Assembly (NCBI GenBank): GCA_020633515.1
Contig: JACKDM010000017.1
Span: 1 to 64,000, forward strand
Direction of reading: 5' to 3'
Length of the DNA stretch: 64,000 nt
Origin: Myxococcales bacterium
Lineage (GTDB): Bacteria; Myxococcota; Bradymonadia; UBA7976; UBA1532
The notes below the pieces were generated by a model. That model searched no databases, was not told the origin of the DNA, and was given only the letters and a program-made list of their open reading frames with translations. A program made the translations under genes and the position numbers. Each line of letters starts with the position of its first letter. Within the stretch, counting starts at the first letter, position 1. Below, piece by piece: positions 56,745-64,000 of this stretch.

Positions 56745-56806
56745 GAGCCCGCGCCCGACACCGCGCCCGGACATTTGTACCGGGCCTCGCCCGTGAGAAC
56801 ACCGCG

Positions 56807-56971
56807 ATGGATGCCCTCTACCTCTTGTTGCCCCTCGCGCTCGGCTTCGTCGCCGTCGCCGTCCTGCTCTTCGGCTGGGCGGTCCGCGACGGGCAGTTCG
56901 ACGACCTCGACACCCCGGCCCGGCGCGCGCTGCTCGACGACGCCGACGAAGTGCGGAAGGTGGAACAATGA
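56807..56971 (+). CDS. ccoS: cbb3 oxidase assembly protein CcoS
   Basis: 54 residues: one membrane helix ([20 protein letters not shown]) followed by the family signature [17 protein letters not shown]. CcoS is needed to insert haem and copper into the catalytic subunit. It is the first gene of the operon here, whereas it is often last. Its stop overlaps the ccoNO start (ATGA). Confidence 0.92.
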   Translation: MDALYLLLPLALGFVAVAVLLFGWAVRDGQFDDLDTPARRALLDDADEVRKVEQ

Positions 56972-59148
56972 GCGCCCACAACCCACCCGTCGATGACGGC
57001 ACGCTCGACAAAGCCATCCCGATGAACGACGGCGACGAGACCTTCGCCTACGATGACGCCATCGTCCGCAAGTTCGTCGTCGCGACCGTCACCTGGGGCA
57101 TCGTCGGCATGCTCGCCGGCCTCCTCGCGGCGTTGCAGCTCGTCAGCCACAAGCTCAACCTCGACCTGCCCTACATCACCTTCGGCCGCCTGCGCCCCAT
57201 CCACACCAACGCGGTCATCTTCGCCTTCGTCGGCAACGCCATCTTCGCCGGCTCCTACTACTCGGCGCAGCGCCTCCTCAAGACACGACTGCTCAATGAC
57301 ACCCTCTCCGCGATCCACTTCTGGGGCTGGCAGCTCATCATCGTCGGCGCCGCGGTGACCTTCGGGCTCGGGATCACGGTCAGCAAGGAGTACGCCGAGC
57401 TCGAGTGGCCGCTCGACCTCGCCGTCGCCGTGATCTGGATCGTCTATGCCATCAACTTCCTCGGCATGCTCAAGACCCGCCGCGAGAAGCACCTCTACGT
57501 CGCGATCTGGTTCTACATCGCCTCGATCATCGCCGTCGCGGTGCTGCACGTCGTCAACTCGCTCGCCATCCCGGTCTCTCTCTTCAAGAGCTACCCGGTC
57601 TTCGCCGGCGTGCAGGATGCCTTGGTTCAGTGGTGGTACGGACACAACGCCGTCGCCTTCTTCCTGACGACGCCGTTCCTCGGTCTCATGTACTACTACC
57701 TGCCCAAGGCCGCCGGGCGCCCGGTCTACAGCTACCGGCTCTCGATCATCCACTTCTGGTCGCTGATCTTCATCTACATGTGGGCCGGCCCCCACCACCT
57801 GCTCTACACCGCGCTCCCCGAGTGGGCGCAGACGCTCGGCACCACCTTCTCGATCATGCTCATCGCGCCCTCGTGGGGTGGCATGATCAACGGCCTGCTG
57901 ACCCTGCGCGGCGCCTGGGACAAGCTGCGCACCGATCCGGTGCTCAAGTTCATGGTCGCGGCGGTGACCTTCTATGGCATGGCGACCTTCGAGGGACCCA
58001 TGCTCTCGCTCAAGACGGTCAACTCGCTCTCGCACTACACCAACTGGACGGTCGCCCACGTGCACGCCGGCGCGCTCGGCTGGAACGGCTTCCTCACCTT
58101 CGGCATGCTGTACTGGCTCGTGCCGCGGCTGTGGAAGGCCAAGGGTCTCCACAGCGTCAAGCTCGCCAACGCGCACTTCTGGCTCGGCCTCGTCGGCATC
58201 GGCTGCTACGTGCTCTCGATGTGGGCCGCCGGCGTCGCCGAGGGCCTGATGTGGAAGGAGTTCGACGCCGACGGCCGCCTCGTCTATGGCACCTGGTCCG
58301 ACACGCTCCCGACGCTCGTGCCGATGTATGTCATCCGCGCGGTCGGTGGCTTCCTCTACATCGTCGGTGTCTTCATCGGCGCCTACAACCTCTACCAGAC
58401 CGCCAAGGCCGGCGCCGCCGCCGACCAGACCGTGCGCGCCCCCAAGCTCGCCCCCGGCGGTGACACCGGCGGCTGGCATCGCATCCTCGAAGGCAAGCCG
58501 GTGCGCTTCACCGTGCTCACCACCCTCGCCGTCATCGCCGGCGGCGCCTTCGAGATCATCCCGAGCCTGATGATCGAGTCGAACGTGCCGACCATCGCCG
58601 CGGTGCGGCCCTACACCCCGCTCGAGCTCGAAGGCCGCGACCTCTATGTCTCCGAGGGTTGCTACAACTGCCACAGCCAGATGGTGCGTCCCTTCCGCGA
58701 AGAGACCGTGCGTTACGGCGAATACAGCAAGGCCGGCGAGTTCGTCTACGACCGCCCCTTCCAGTTCGGCTCGCGCCGCATCGGCCCCGACCTGCACCGG
58801 GTCGGCGGCAAGTACCCCGACGGCTGGCACTACAACCACATGCTCGACCCGCGCTCGACCTCGCCGGGCTCGGTCATGCCATCGTACCCCTGGCTCTTCG
58901 AAGACAGCCTCGACCTGAGCCTCACCGCCGCCAAGCTGCGCACCTATCAGGTCTTCAAGGCGCCGTACACCGACGCCGAGGTCGAGGGCGCCGCCGACGC
59001 CGCCCGCGCGCAGGCCGCGAAGATCGCCGACGGCCTCGTCGCGCAGGGGCTCCCCGACATCCGCGACAAGCAGATCGTGGCGCTGATCGCGTACTTGCAG
59101 CGCCTCGGCACCGACATCAAGACCCCGACCGTGGGGAGCGTGCCATGA
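56968..59148 (+). CDS. ccoNO: cbb3 cytochrome c oxidase subunits I and II, fused (CcoN-CcoO)
   Basis: 726 residues. Residues about 1-490 are CcoN: 12 membrane helices with the haem His in [10 protein letters not shown], the copper-site His in [13 protein letters not shown], the cross-linked Tyr region [15 protein letters not shown], and [12 protein letters not shown]. Residues about 515-726 are CcoO: one membrane helix, then [13 protein letters not shown] (haem c at 565-569) and the axial Met in [10 protein letters not shown]. It reduces oxygen to water and pumps protons, with high oxygen affinity. The fusion is in-frame without a stop; such CcoNO fusions are known mainly from Bacteroidetes and some deltaproteobacterial lineages. 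Confidence 0.93.
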   Translation: MSAHNPPVDDGTLDKAIPMNDGDETFAYDDAIVRKFVVATVTWGIVGMLAGLLAALQLVSHKLNLDLPYITFGRLRPIHTNAVIFAFVGNAIFAGSYYSAQRLLKTRLLNDTLSAIHFWGWQLIIVGAAVTFGLGITVSKEYAELEWPLDLAVAVIWIVYAINFLGMLKTRREKHLYVAIWFYIASIIAVAVLHVVNSLAIPVSLFKSYPVFAGVQDALVQWWYGHNAVAFFLTTPFLGLMYYYLPKAAGRPVYSYRLSIIHFWSLIFIYMWAGPHHLLYTALPEWAQTLGTTFSIMLIAPSWGGMINGLLTLRGAWDKLRTDPVLKFMVAAVTFYGMATFEGPMLSLKTVNSLSHYTNWTVAHVHAGALGWNGFLTFGMLYWLVPRLWKAKGLHSVKLANAHFWLGLVGIGCYVLSMWAAGVAEGLMWKEFDADGRLVYGTWSDTLPTLVPMYVIRAVGGFLYIVGVFIGAYNLYQTAKAGAAADQTVRAPKLAPGGDTGGWHRILEGKPVRFTVLTTLAVIAGGAFEIIPSLMIESNVPTIAAVRPYTPLELEGRDLYVSEGCYNCHSQMVRPFREETVRYGEYSKAGEFVYDRPFQFGSRRIGPDLHRVGGKYPDGWHYNHMLDPRSTSPGSVMPSYPWLFEDSLDLSLTAAKLRTYQVFKAPYTDAEVEGAADAARAQAAKIADGLVAQGLPDIRDKQIVALIAYLQRLGTDIKTPTVGSVP

Positions 59149-59342
59149 ACGGCTTCGTGCTCTCGCAGACCGACCTGCTCGTCCTGCCGCTGATCGCGGT
59201 GGTGATGTTCTTCACCCTGTTCGTCGCCGCGCTCGCCTGGGTCATGCGCCCCGGCGCCCGCGAAGCCTACGCCGCCCGCAGCCGGCTCGCGCTCGATGAT
59301 GGCATCGAGGTCGCCCCGGCCGCGAAGGGAGACGTCCGATGA
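59145..59342 (+). CDS. ccoQ: cbb3 oxidase subunit CcoQ-like
   Basis: 65 residues with one membrane helix ([20 protein letters not shown]) and a short cytoplasmic tail ([18 protein letters not shown]). The position between ccoNO and ccoP and the size match CcoQ, which stabilises the complex. It overlaps both neighbours by four bases (ATGA). Confidence 0.8.
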   Translation: MNGFVLSQTDLLVLPLIAVVMFFTLFVAALAWVMRPGAREAYAARSRLALDDGIEVAPAAKGDVR

Positions 59343-59893
59343 GTCGTGACACCAACGAGCTGACCGACCACGACTACGATGGCATCACCGAGTACGACAA
59401 CCCGCTCCCGCGCTGGTGGCTGATGTTGTTCTACGGTGGCATCGTCTTCGCCGCCGTCTACATCCCCTGGTATCACTTCGGCCCCGGCCCGCTCATGGTC
59501 GAGGAGTACGAGGCGCAGATGGCGGCCGCCGCGGCGGCGATGCCGCAGAAGAAGGGACCCGACGCCGCCGCGCTCGCGACCGCGCAGAAGGACCCCGCCC
59601 GCCTCGCCGCCGGCAAGGAGACGTTCGCCAGGCTCTGCGTCGCCTGCCACACCGCCGACGGCGGCGGGCTCGTGGGACCCAACCTCACCGATGACTACTG
59701 GATCCACGGCGGCTCGATGGCCGACGTCGTCCATGTCATCACCGAGGGCGTGCCCGAGAAGGGCATGATCTCGTGGAAGACCCAGCTTCGGGACGACGAG
59801 ATCGTCAGCGTGGCGGCCTATGTCAAGTCGCTGCGGGGCACCACGCCGGCCAATCCCAAGGCTCCCGAAGGGGAGAAGTACGAGGGAGACTGA
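59339..59893 (+). CDS. ccoP: cbb3 oxidase subunit III CcoP, single-haem form
   Basis: 184 residues. The N-terminal CcoP motif ITEYDNPLPRWWLMLFYG leads into one membrane helix. Only one haem c motif is present (LCVACHTADGGG, Cys at about 100), with the Met ligand in KGMISWKTQL. Most proteobacterial CcoP proteins are about 300 residues with two haems; this is the short mono-haem type. It passes electrons from soluble cytochrome c to CcoO. Confidence 0.92.
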   Translation: MSRDTNELTDHDYDGITEYDNPLPRWWLMLFYGGIVFAAVYIPWYHFGPGPLMVEEYEAQMAAAAAAMPQKKGPDAAALATAQKDPARLAAGKETFARLCVACHTADGGGLVGPNLTDDYWIHGGSMADVVHVITEGVPEKGMISWKTQLRDDEIVSVAAYVKSLRGTTPANPKAPEGEKYEGD

Positions 59894-59896
59894 GCC

Positions 59897-61456
59897 ATGC
59901 CGCTCGCCGACAACGACACGGTCACCACCATCGGCGACGGCGGCCGCCGGGTGTGGCTCTACCCGCTGCGGGTGTGGGGCCGGCACGTCACCGCCCGCAC
60001 CGTCTTCGGGTGGGCGCTCTTCGTGGTGCTGCTCATCGGGCCGTGGATCGAGGTCGGCGGGCACCCGGCGATGCGCTTCGACATCCCCGAGCGTCGCTTC
60101 TACCTGTGGGGGCTGACGCTCTTCGCGACCGACGCCAACTACCTGCTCTTCCTCTTTGGCACCTTCATCTTCTCGGTCTTCTTCTTCACCGCGCTGCTCG
60201 GCCGCGTCTGGTGCGGCTGGGCCTGCCCGCAGACGGTCTTCCTCGAAGGCATCATCCGCCCGATCGAGCAGCTCATCGAGGGGCCGCCGAGCCAGCGCAA
60301 GGCGCTCGACCGGGCGCCGTGGACGGCGAGCAAGCTCGGCAAGAAGGCGCTCAAGCTCACCGCGTTCCTCGTCGTCGCCGGCGCGATCGCGACCACCGTC
60401 GTCGCCTACTTCATCGGCGCCGACGGCGTGCTCGAGGCGCAGGCCGATCCCTTCAGCCACCCGGTCGCGACCGCGTTCTTCGTCGCGTCCACCGGGCTGT
60501 TGATGTTCGACTTCGCGTGGTTCCGCGAGCAGACCTGCGTCGTCGCCTGCCCCTACGGGCGCTTCCAGTCGGTGCTGATGGACCCCGACTCGCTGACGAT
60601 CGCCTACGACGCCGGCCGCGGCGAGCCCCGCGGCAAACCGGGCAGGGATGCGGCAGGGAGCAGGTCGGCGATTCGGTCGCGGTCTCGTGCCTCCGAGCCG
60701 GCTTACGTCCTCACCGACATCCTCGACGCACCGCCGGGTGCGCCTTCGTCGTCGGCTGCGGGCGCGCTCGGCCCGGAGGCACGATCCCACGACCTCGGTC
60801 GCTCGACCCGCTCCCTGCCGCATCCCGTCGGCGTCGGTGACTGCGTCGACTGCCACAAGTGCGTCGTCGTCTGCCCGACCGGGATCGACATCCGCAAGGG
60901 CGTGCAGATGGAGTGCATCAACTGCATGGCCTGCATCGACGCCTGCGACTCGGTGATGGACAAGCTCGGCCGCCCGCGCGGGCTGGTGCGCTTCACCTCG
61001 GAGAAGGCGCTCGCGACCGGCGAGGTGCGGCTGGTGCGGCCGCGGGTGGTGGCGTATGGCGCGGTGCTCATCGCGATCGCGATCGGGCTCGTCACCGCGC
61101 TGAGCCTGCGCGAGCCGGTCGAGCTCGCGATCACCCGCCCGCCCGGCGAGCCGTTCGTGGTGCGGCCCGACGGGCGCCTGCAGAACATGGTGCGGCTGCG
61201 GATTTCGAACAAGCTCGACGACGCGCACACCTGGCACGTCGCCGCGGCCGATCCGGGCGAGGGCGAGGTGATCACGCCGGTGAGCGCGCTGCGGGTCGAG
61301 GGCAACAGCGTGCAGGCGTTCCCGGTGCTGCTCGTGCGGCCCGACCCCGGCGCGCAGGCGACCCCGTTCCGGCTGCGGGTCACCGGCGAGGGTGGCTTCA
61401 GCCAGACCGTCGAGGCCGTCTTCCTCGCGCCGCCGCCGGCGCCCGCGGAGGGATGA
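59897..61456 (+). CDS. ccoG: cbb3 oxidase accessory protein CcoG with in-frame insertion
   Basis: 519 residues, a membrane ferredoxin-like protein (FixG/RdxA) that reduces copper for oxidase assembly. Helices flank VWCGWACPQTVFLEG and TCVVACPYGRFQSVL. Two 4Fe-4S motifs follow: CVDCHKCVVVCP (316-327) and CINCMACIDACD (340-351). A C-terminal Ig-like domain ends the protein. Between RGEPRGK (241-247) and the first cluster motif, where relatives have about ten residues, there are about 65 Ser/Arg/Ala-rich residues encoded by a palindromic DNA element. The reading frame is kept, so the protein may still work. Confidence 0.92.
   Translation: MPLADNDTVTTIGDGGRRVWLYPLRVWGRHVTARTVFGWALFVVLLIGPWIEVGGHPAMRFDIPERRFYLWGLTLFATDANYLLFLFGTFIFSVFFFTALLGRVWCGWACPQTVFLEGIIRPIEQLIEGPPSQRKALDRAPWTASKLGKKALKLTAFLVVAGAIATTVVAYFIGADGVLEAQADPFSHPVATAFFVASTGLLMFDFAWFREQTCVVACPYGRFQSVLMDPDSLTIAYDAGRGEPRGKPGRDAAGSRSAIRSRSRASEPAYVLTDILDAPPGAPSSSAAGALGPEARSHDLGRSTRSLPHPVGVGDCVDCHKCVVVCPTGIDIRKGVQMECINCMACIDACDSVMDKLGRPRGLVRFTSEKALATGEVRLVRPRVVAYGAVLIAIAIGLVTALSLREPVELAITRPPGEPFVVRPDGRLQNMVRLRISNKLDDAHTWHVAAADPGEGEVITPVSALRVEGNSVQAFPVLLVRPDPGAQATPFRLRVTGEGGFSQTVEAVFLAPPPAPAEG
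60645..60826. mobile_element. Palindromic element inserted in frame within ccoG
   Basis: 182 bp bounded by a perfect 17-bp inverted repeat: GGGATGCGGCAGGGAGC (60645-60661) and its reverse complement GCTCCCTGCCGCATCCC (60810-60826). The match continues imperfectly for about 58 bases per arm, including TCGTGCCTCCG on the left and its complement CGGAGGCACGA on the right. The whole element could fold into one long hairpin. No transposase is encoded and no clear target duplication is visible. It resembles MITEs, or the palindromic elements found inside Rickettsia genes. Confidence 0.75.
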
Positions 61457-61457
61457 C

Positions 61458-61939
61458 ATGAGCCAGCCGATGCCATCGAAGCCATCACGATCCCTCTGGC
61501 CGTATGCCATCATCGCATCGCTCGTCTTCGTCGCGGCGGTGCAGATCGCGTTCGTCTTCGTCGCGAGCAGGAACGCCCCGGTGCTCGAGAGCGAGACGGC
61601 CTACGCCGACGCGCTCGAATACGACGCGGTGATGGCCGCGCGGCGGGCGTCGGCGGCGCTCGGCTGGCGGGTGGTCGTCGAAGCCGGCGGCGACGCGGTC
61701 ACCTACCGCGTCCGCGACGCCGCCGGCGCGCCGGTCCCCGGATTGCGCGGCGCGCTCTCGCTACGCGCGCGCCGACACCCGCGCCGCCGACGCCGAGCGG
61801 CCGCTGACCGAGGTCGAGCCCGGCCTCTACCGCGCCGAGCGCCCGCCCGGCCGCGACCGGGGTCTTCCGGCTGAGCGCCCGCCTCGACGGCGGCGCGCGC
61901 GCCCTGGGTCGACACCCGCGGGTGGTGGTGCTGCCATGA
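61458..61939 (+). pseudogene. ccoH: CcoH/FixH-like gene with two apparent frameshifts
   Basis: ATG 61458 begins a FixH-like protein: one membrane helix (YAIIASLVFVAAVQIAFVFV), then ESETAYADALEYD and the beta-rich periplasmic domain. The coding signal changes frame near 61755 (continuing YARADTRAADAE, LTEVEPGLYRAER) and again near 61845 (VFRLSARLDGGARALG, RVVVLP, stop at 61937). Restored it would be about 160 residues, the normal size. Sequencing indels are the simplest cause. The stop overlaps the next start. Confidence 0.7.
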
Positions 61940-62665
61940 GCTTCCCTCACCACTGTCCTCGGCGCGACGCTCGTCGCGAGCCTGCTCGGCAGCCTGCACT
62001 GCGCCGCGATGTGCGGCGGCTTCGCGGCGCTCTGCGGCGGCGGCGCGCGGGGCGGGCGGCGCGGCTGGGTCGCGAGCGCGGCCTACAACGGCGGCCGCCT
62101 CGTCGCCTACGTCACGCTCGGCGCGCTCGCCGGGTTCCTCGCCGGACGCTTCGACGCGGTCGCCGCCGCGCTGCTCGGGATCCAGCGCGCGGCGGCGTGG
62201 GTGCTCCTGGCGGTGCTGGTGCTGATGCTGCTGCGCGAGCTCGGGATCGGGCGGCGCGCGCTCACCGTCGGGATCGACGACCCGCGCCGGCCGGGGCCGA
62301 TCGCGCGGTTGCGCAGCCGCATCGCCGGTTTGGTCAACCGCCCCGGCGCCGGTCCCGCGCTCGCGGTCGGGCTCTTGTCGGCGGCGTTGCCCTGCGGCTG
62401 GCTGTGGAGCTTCGTCGCGGTCGCCGGCACCACCGGCGAGGCGGCGAGCGGGGCGGCGGTGATGGCGGTCTTCTGGGTCGGGACCGTGCCCGCGCTCGCC
62501 GCGGTCGGCGGGCTCGCGCGGCTGCTCGGCGACCGGGCGCGGCGCTACGGGCGGCGGCTGACCGCGGTCGCGCTGCTGCTCGCCGCCGGCGTCGCGCTCG
62601 CCGGCAAGGTCCCGCCGCCCGCCGCGACCGACGCGCCCCCGCCGCCCGTCCACCGCTGTCACTGA
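61936..62665 (+). CDS. Sulfite exporter TauE/SafE-type membrane protein, frameshift near start
   Basis: About 240 residues with six membrane helices. The normal start ATG 61936 overlaps the ccoH stop, but it is out of frame with the rest. One extra base in the CCC run near 61943-61945 would restore MSF then LTTVLGATLVASLLGSLHCA. The conserved SLHCAAMCGGFAAL and LLSAALPCGWLW motifs, with Cys pairs, are typical of the SafE-like proteins found in many cbb3 clusters, which may handle copper. The downstream frame is clean to the stop. Confidence 0.75.
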
Positions 62666-62672
62666 GGCCCCG

Positions 62673-64000
62673 ATGCCCGCCACCCTCACCGCCGAGCGCG
62701 TCGCCTGCGCCCACTGCGGCCTGCCCGTGCCCGGCGGCGACCCCACCCTCGACGCGCCGCAGTTCTGCTGCCCCGGCTGCCGCGCGGTCTACGGGCTGAT
62801 GCGGCAGGCCGGGCTCGGCGAGTTCTACGCGGTGCGCGAACGGCTCGGAGAAGCGGGATCGGGGCAGGCGGCCGCGGGCGAGGGCGGCGAGTACGCGCGC
62901 TACGACGACCCCGCGTTCGCCGACCGCTTCGTGCGCCGCGACGGCGAGTGTCGCGAGGTCGAGCTGCACGTCGACGGGGTGCACTGCACCGCCTGCGTGT
63001 GGCTCATGGAGCGCCTGCCGCGCGCGATCCCCGGCGTCGAGGCGGCGCGGCTCGACTTCGGCAAGCAGCGGCTCTGGCTGCGCTGGCGGGACGGCGCGCA
63101 GACGCTGTCTTCGATCGCCGGCTTCCTGCACCGGCTCGGCTACGCGACGCGGCCGCGGGGCGCCGAGGCGCAGGCGGCGCGGCGGCGGGCCGATCGGGTC
63201 GAGCTCGTGCGCATGGGCGCGATGCTCGCGATCGCCGGCAACGTGATGATGCTCGCGTTCGCGCTCTATGCCGGCGAGGCCTCGGGGATCGAGCCCCGCT
63301 TCGCGCGCTTCTTCGAGTGGCTCGCGCTCGCGCTCGCGATCCCGGCGGTGACCTGGGGCGCGTGGCCGTTCTACCGGGGCGCGATCGCGGGGCTGCGGCT
63401 CGGCAGCGCCCACATCGACCTGCCGATCTCGCTCGGGATCGCGGCGAGCTTCGCGGCGAGCGTGGTCAACACCGTGCGCGGCGAGGGCGCGGTCTACTTC
63501 GACACGGTCACCGCGCTCGTCGCGCTGCTGCTGGTCGGGCGCTTCGTGCAGCACCGGGGGCAGCGGGCGGCGATGAACCGCGGCGAGCTGCTCTCGGCGC
63601 TGACGCCGGCGGTGGTGCGGCGGTGGACCGGCGAGGCGTGGGCGCGGGTCGAGGCGGGGGCGCTCGGCGACGGCGACCGGCTGCGGGTCGAGGCGGGCGA
63701 GACGCTGCCCGCCGACGGGGTCGTGCGCGGCGGCGCGGGGCACGTCGACCAGCGGCTCTTGACCGGCGAGGCGCAGCCGCTCGCGGTCGGGCCCGGCGAC
63801 CGGGTCTTCGCCGGCACCGTCTGCGCGGCGGGCGCGATCGAGCTCGTCGCCGACGGGGTGGGGGAGAGGAGCCGCCTCGGCGCGCTCGTGGAGCTGCTCG
63901 ACCGCGCCGACGCCGGGCGGGCGCCGATCGCGCGGCTCGCCGACCGGCTCAGCGGGTGGTTCGTCGCCGTCGTGCTCGCGCTCGCCGCGATCGGCGGGGT
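62673..64000 (+). CDS. ccoI: Copper-transporting P1B-type ATPase CcoI (3' truncated by window end)
   Basis: The first 442 residues are in the window. The N-terminus has a CAHCG...CCPGC metal-binding region (FixI-type) and an HMA domain with VHCTACVWLMERLP. Membrane helices start at about 180. The actuator loop is QRLLTGEAQPLAVGPGD, with the TGE phosphatase motif. The phosphorylation and ATP-binding domains lie beyond the window. CcoI supplies copper to the cbb3 active site, consistent with the operon. Confidence 0.93.
   Translation, partial: MPATLTAERVACAHCGLPVPGGDPTLDAPQFCCPGCRAVYGLMRQAGLGEFYAVRERLGEAGSGQAAAGEGGEYARYDDPAFADRFVRRDGECREVELHVDGVHCTACVWLMERLPRAIPGVEAARLDFGKQRLWLRWRDGAQTLSSIAGFLHRLGYATRPRGAEAQAARRRADRVELVRMGAMLAIAGNVMMLAFALYAGEASGIEPRFARFFEWLALALAIPAVTWGAWPFYRGAIAGLRLGSAHIDLPISLGIAASFAASVVNTVRGEGAVYFDTVTALVALLLVGRFVQHRGQRAAMNRGELLSALTPAVVRRWTGEAWARVEAGALGDGDRLRVEAGETLPADGVVRGGAGHVDQRLLTGEAQPLAVGPGDRVFAGTVCAAGAIELVADGVGERSRLGALVELLDRADAGRAPIARLADRLSGWFVAVVLALAAIGG

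Overview
The window is a very GC-rich (roughly 70% or more), densely coded stretch of a bacterial chromosome. It most resembles a member of the Myxococcota. The reasons are paired zinc-ribbon/TPR envelope proteins, a protein ending in an AgmX/PglI-type domain, a short Wza-like export lipoprotein next to its own beta-barrel, Asp/Ala-rich lipoprotein stalks, and a protein ending in a pilin-like segment. Assignment to a phylum is an inference from gene content; I recognised no rRNA, tRNA, CRISPR array or insertion sequence.

Layout. 1-3.7 kb: a 5'-truncated unknown protein, then ilvE and a degenerate Fic protein on the minus strand. 3.8-9.5 kb: glmU-glmS-UvrD/PcrA helicase, tightly coupled (amino-sugar synthesis for the cell wall, plus DNA repair). 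9.5-13.3 kb: two zinc-ribbon / GYF-like / TM / TPR proteins. 13.3-16.3 kb: mtnA, then rplU-rpmA-obgE. 16.4-28.8 kb: an envelope block of a secreted coiled-coil protein, a 1,166-residue TPR protein, a frame-broken TPR protein, a frame-broken small periplasmic protein, a TolQ-like protein, two TolR-like proteins, an FHA-like/TM/AgmX-PglI protein, an unknown secreted protein, an outer-membrane beta-barrel and a Wza-like OPX lipoprotein. 28.8-38.9 kb: accessory genes, including PDZ/carboxypeptidase-like repeats, a metzincin lipoprotein, an anti-sigma/ECF sigma pair, a seven-haem TPR cytochrome, a MazG-like pyrophosphohydrolase and a MATE exporter. 38.9-45.8 kb: an FAD oxidoreductase, then a minus-strand isc operon (MerR-type regulator, iscS, iscU, iscA, hscB, hscA, iscX). 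45.9-56.5 kb: an unknown secreted protein, a fatty-acid desaturase, an RND tripartite efflux operon, a dienelactone-hydrolase-like lipoprotein and NAD synthetase. 56.7-64 kb: a cbb3 cytochrome oxidase operon (ccoS, fused ccoNO, ccoQ, ccoP, ccoG, ccoH, a SafE-like gene, ccoI), preceded by a good sigma-54 promoter match.

The most interesting unit is the 9.5-28.8 kb region. One TolQ, two TolR homologues, an FHA/AgmX-PglI protein, large TPR proteins and zinc-ribbon/GYF-like proteins form the parts list of the Myxococcus Agl/Glt gliding and Nfs spore-coat machines. Here they sit next to a polysaccharide-export (OPX) lipoprotein and a beta-barrel. One of the two TolR subunits has lost the proton-carrying Asp. 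The second notable item is a 182-bp palindromic element inserted in frame inside ccoG, similar in concept to the Rickettsia palindromic elements that colonise genes.

Several genes (10.8, 20.5, 21.8, 61.5 and 61.9 kb) carry apparent frameshifts in GC-rich low-complexity stretches. They may be sequencing or assembly errors rather than true pseudogenes.
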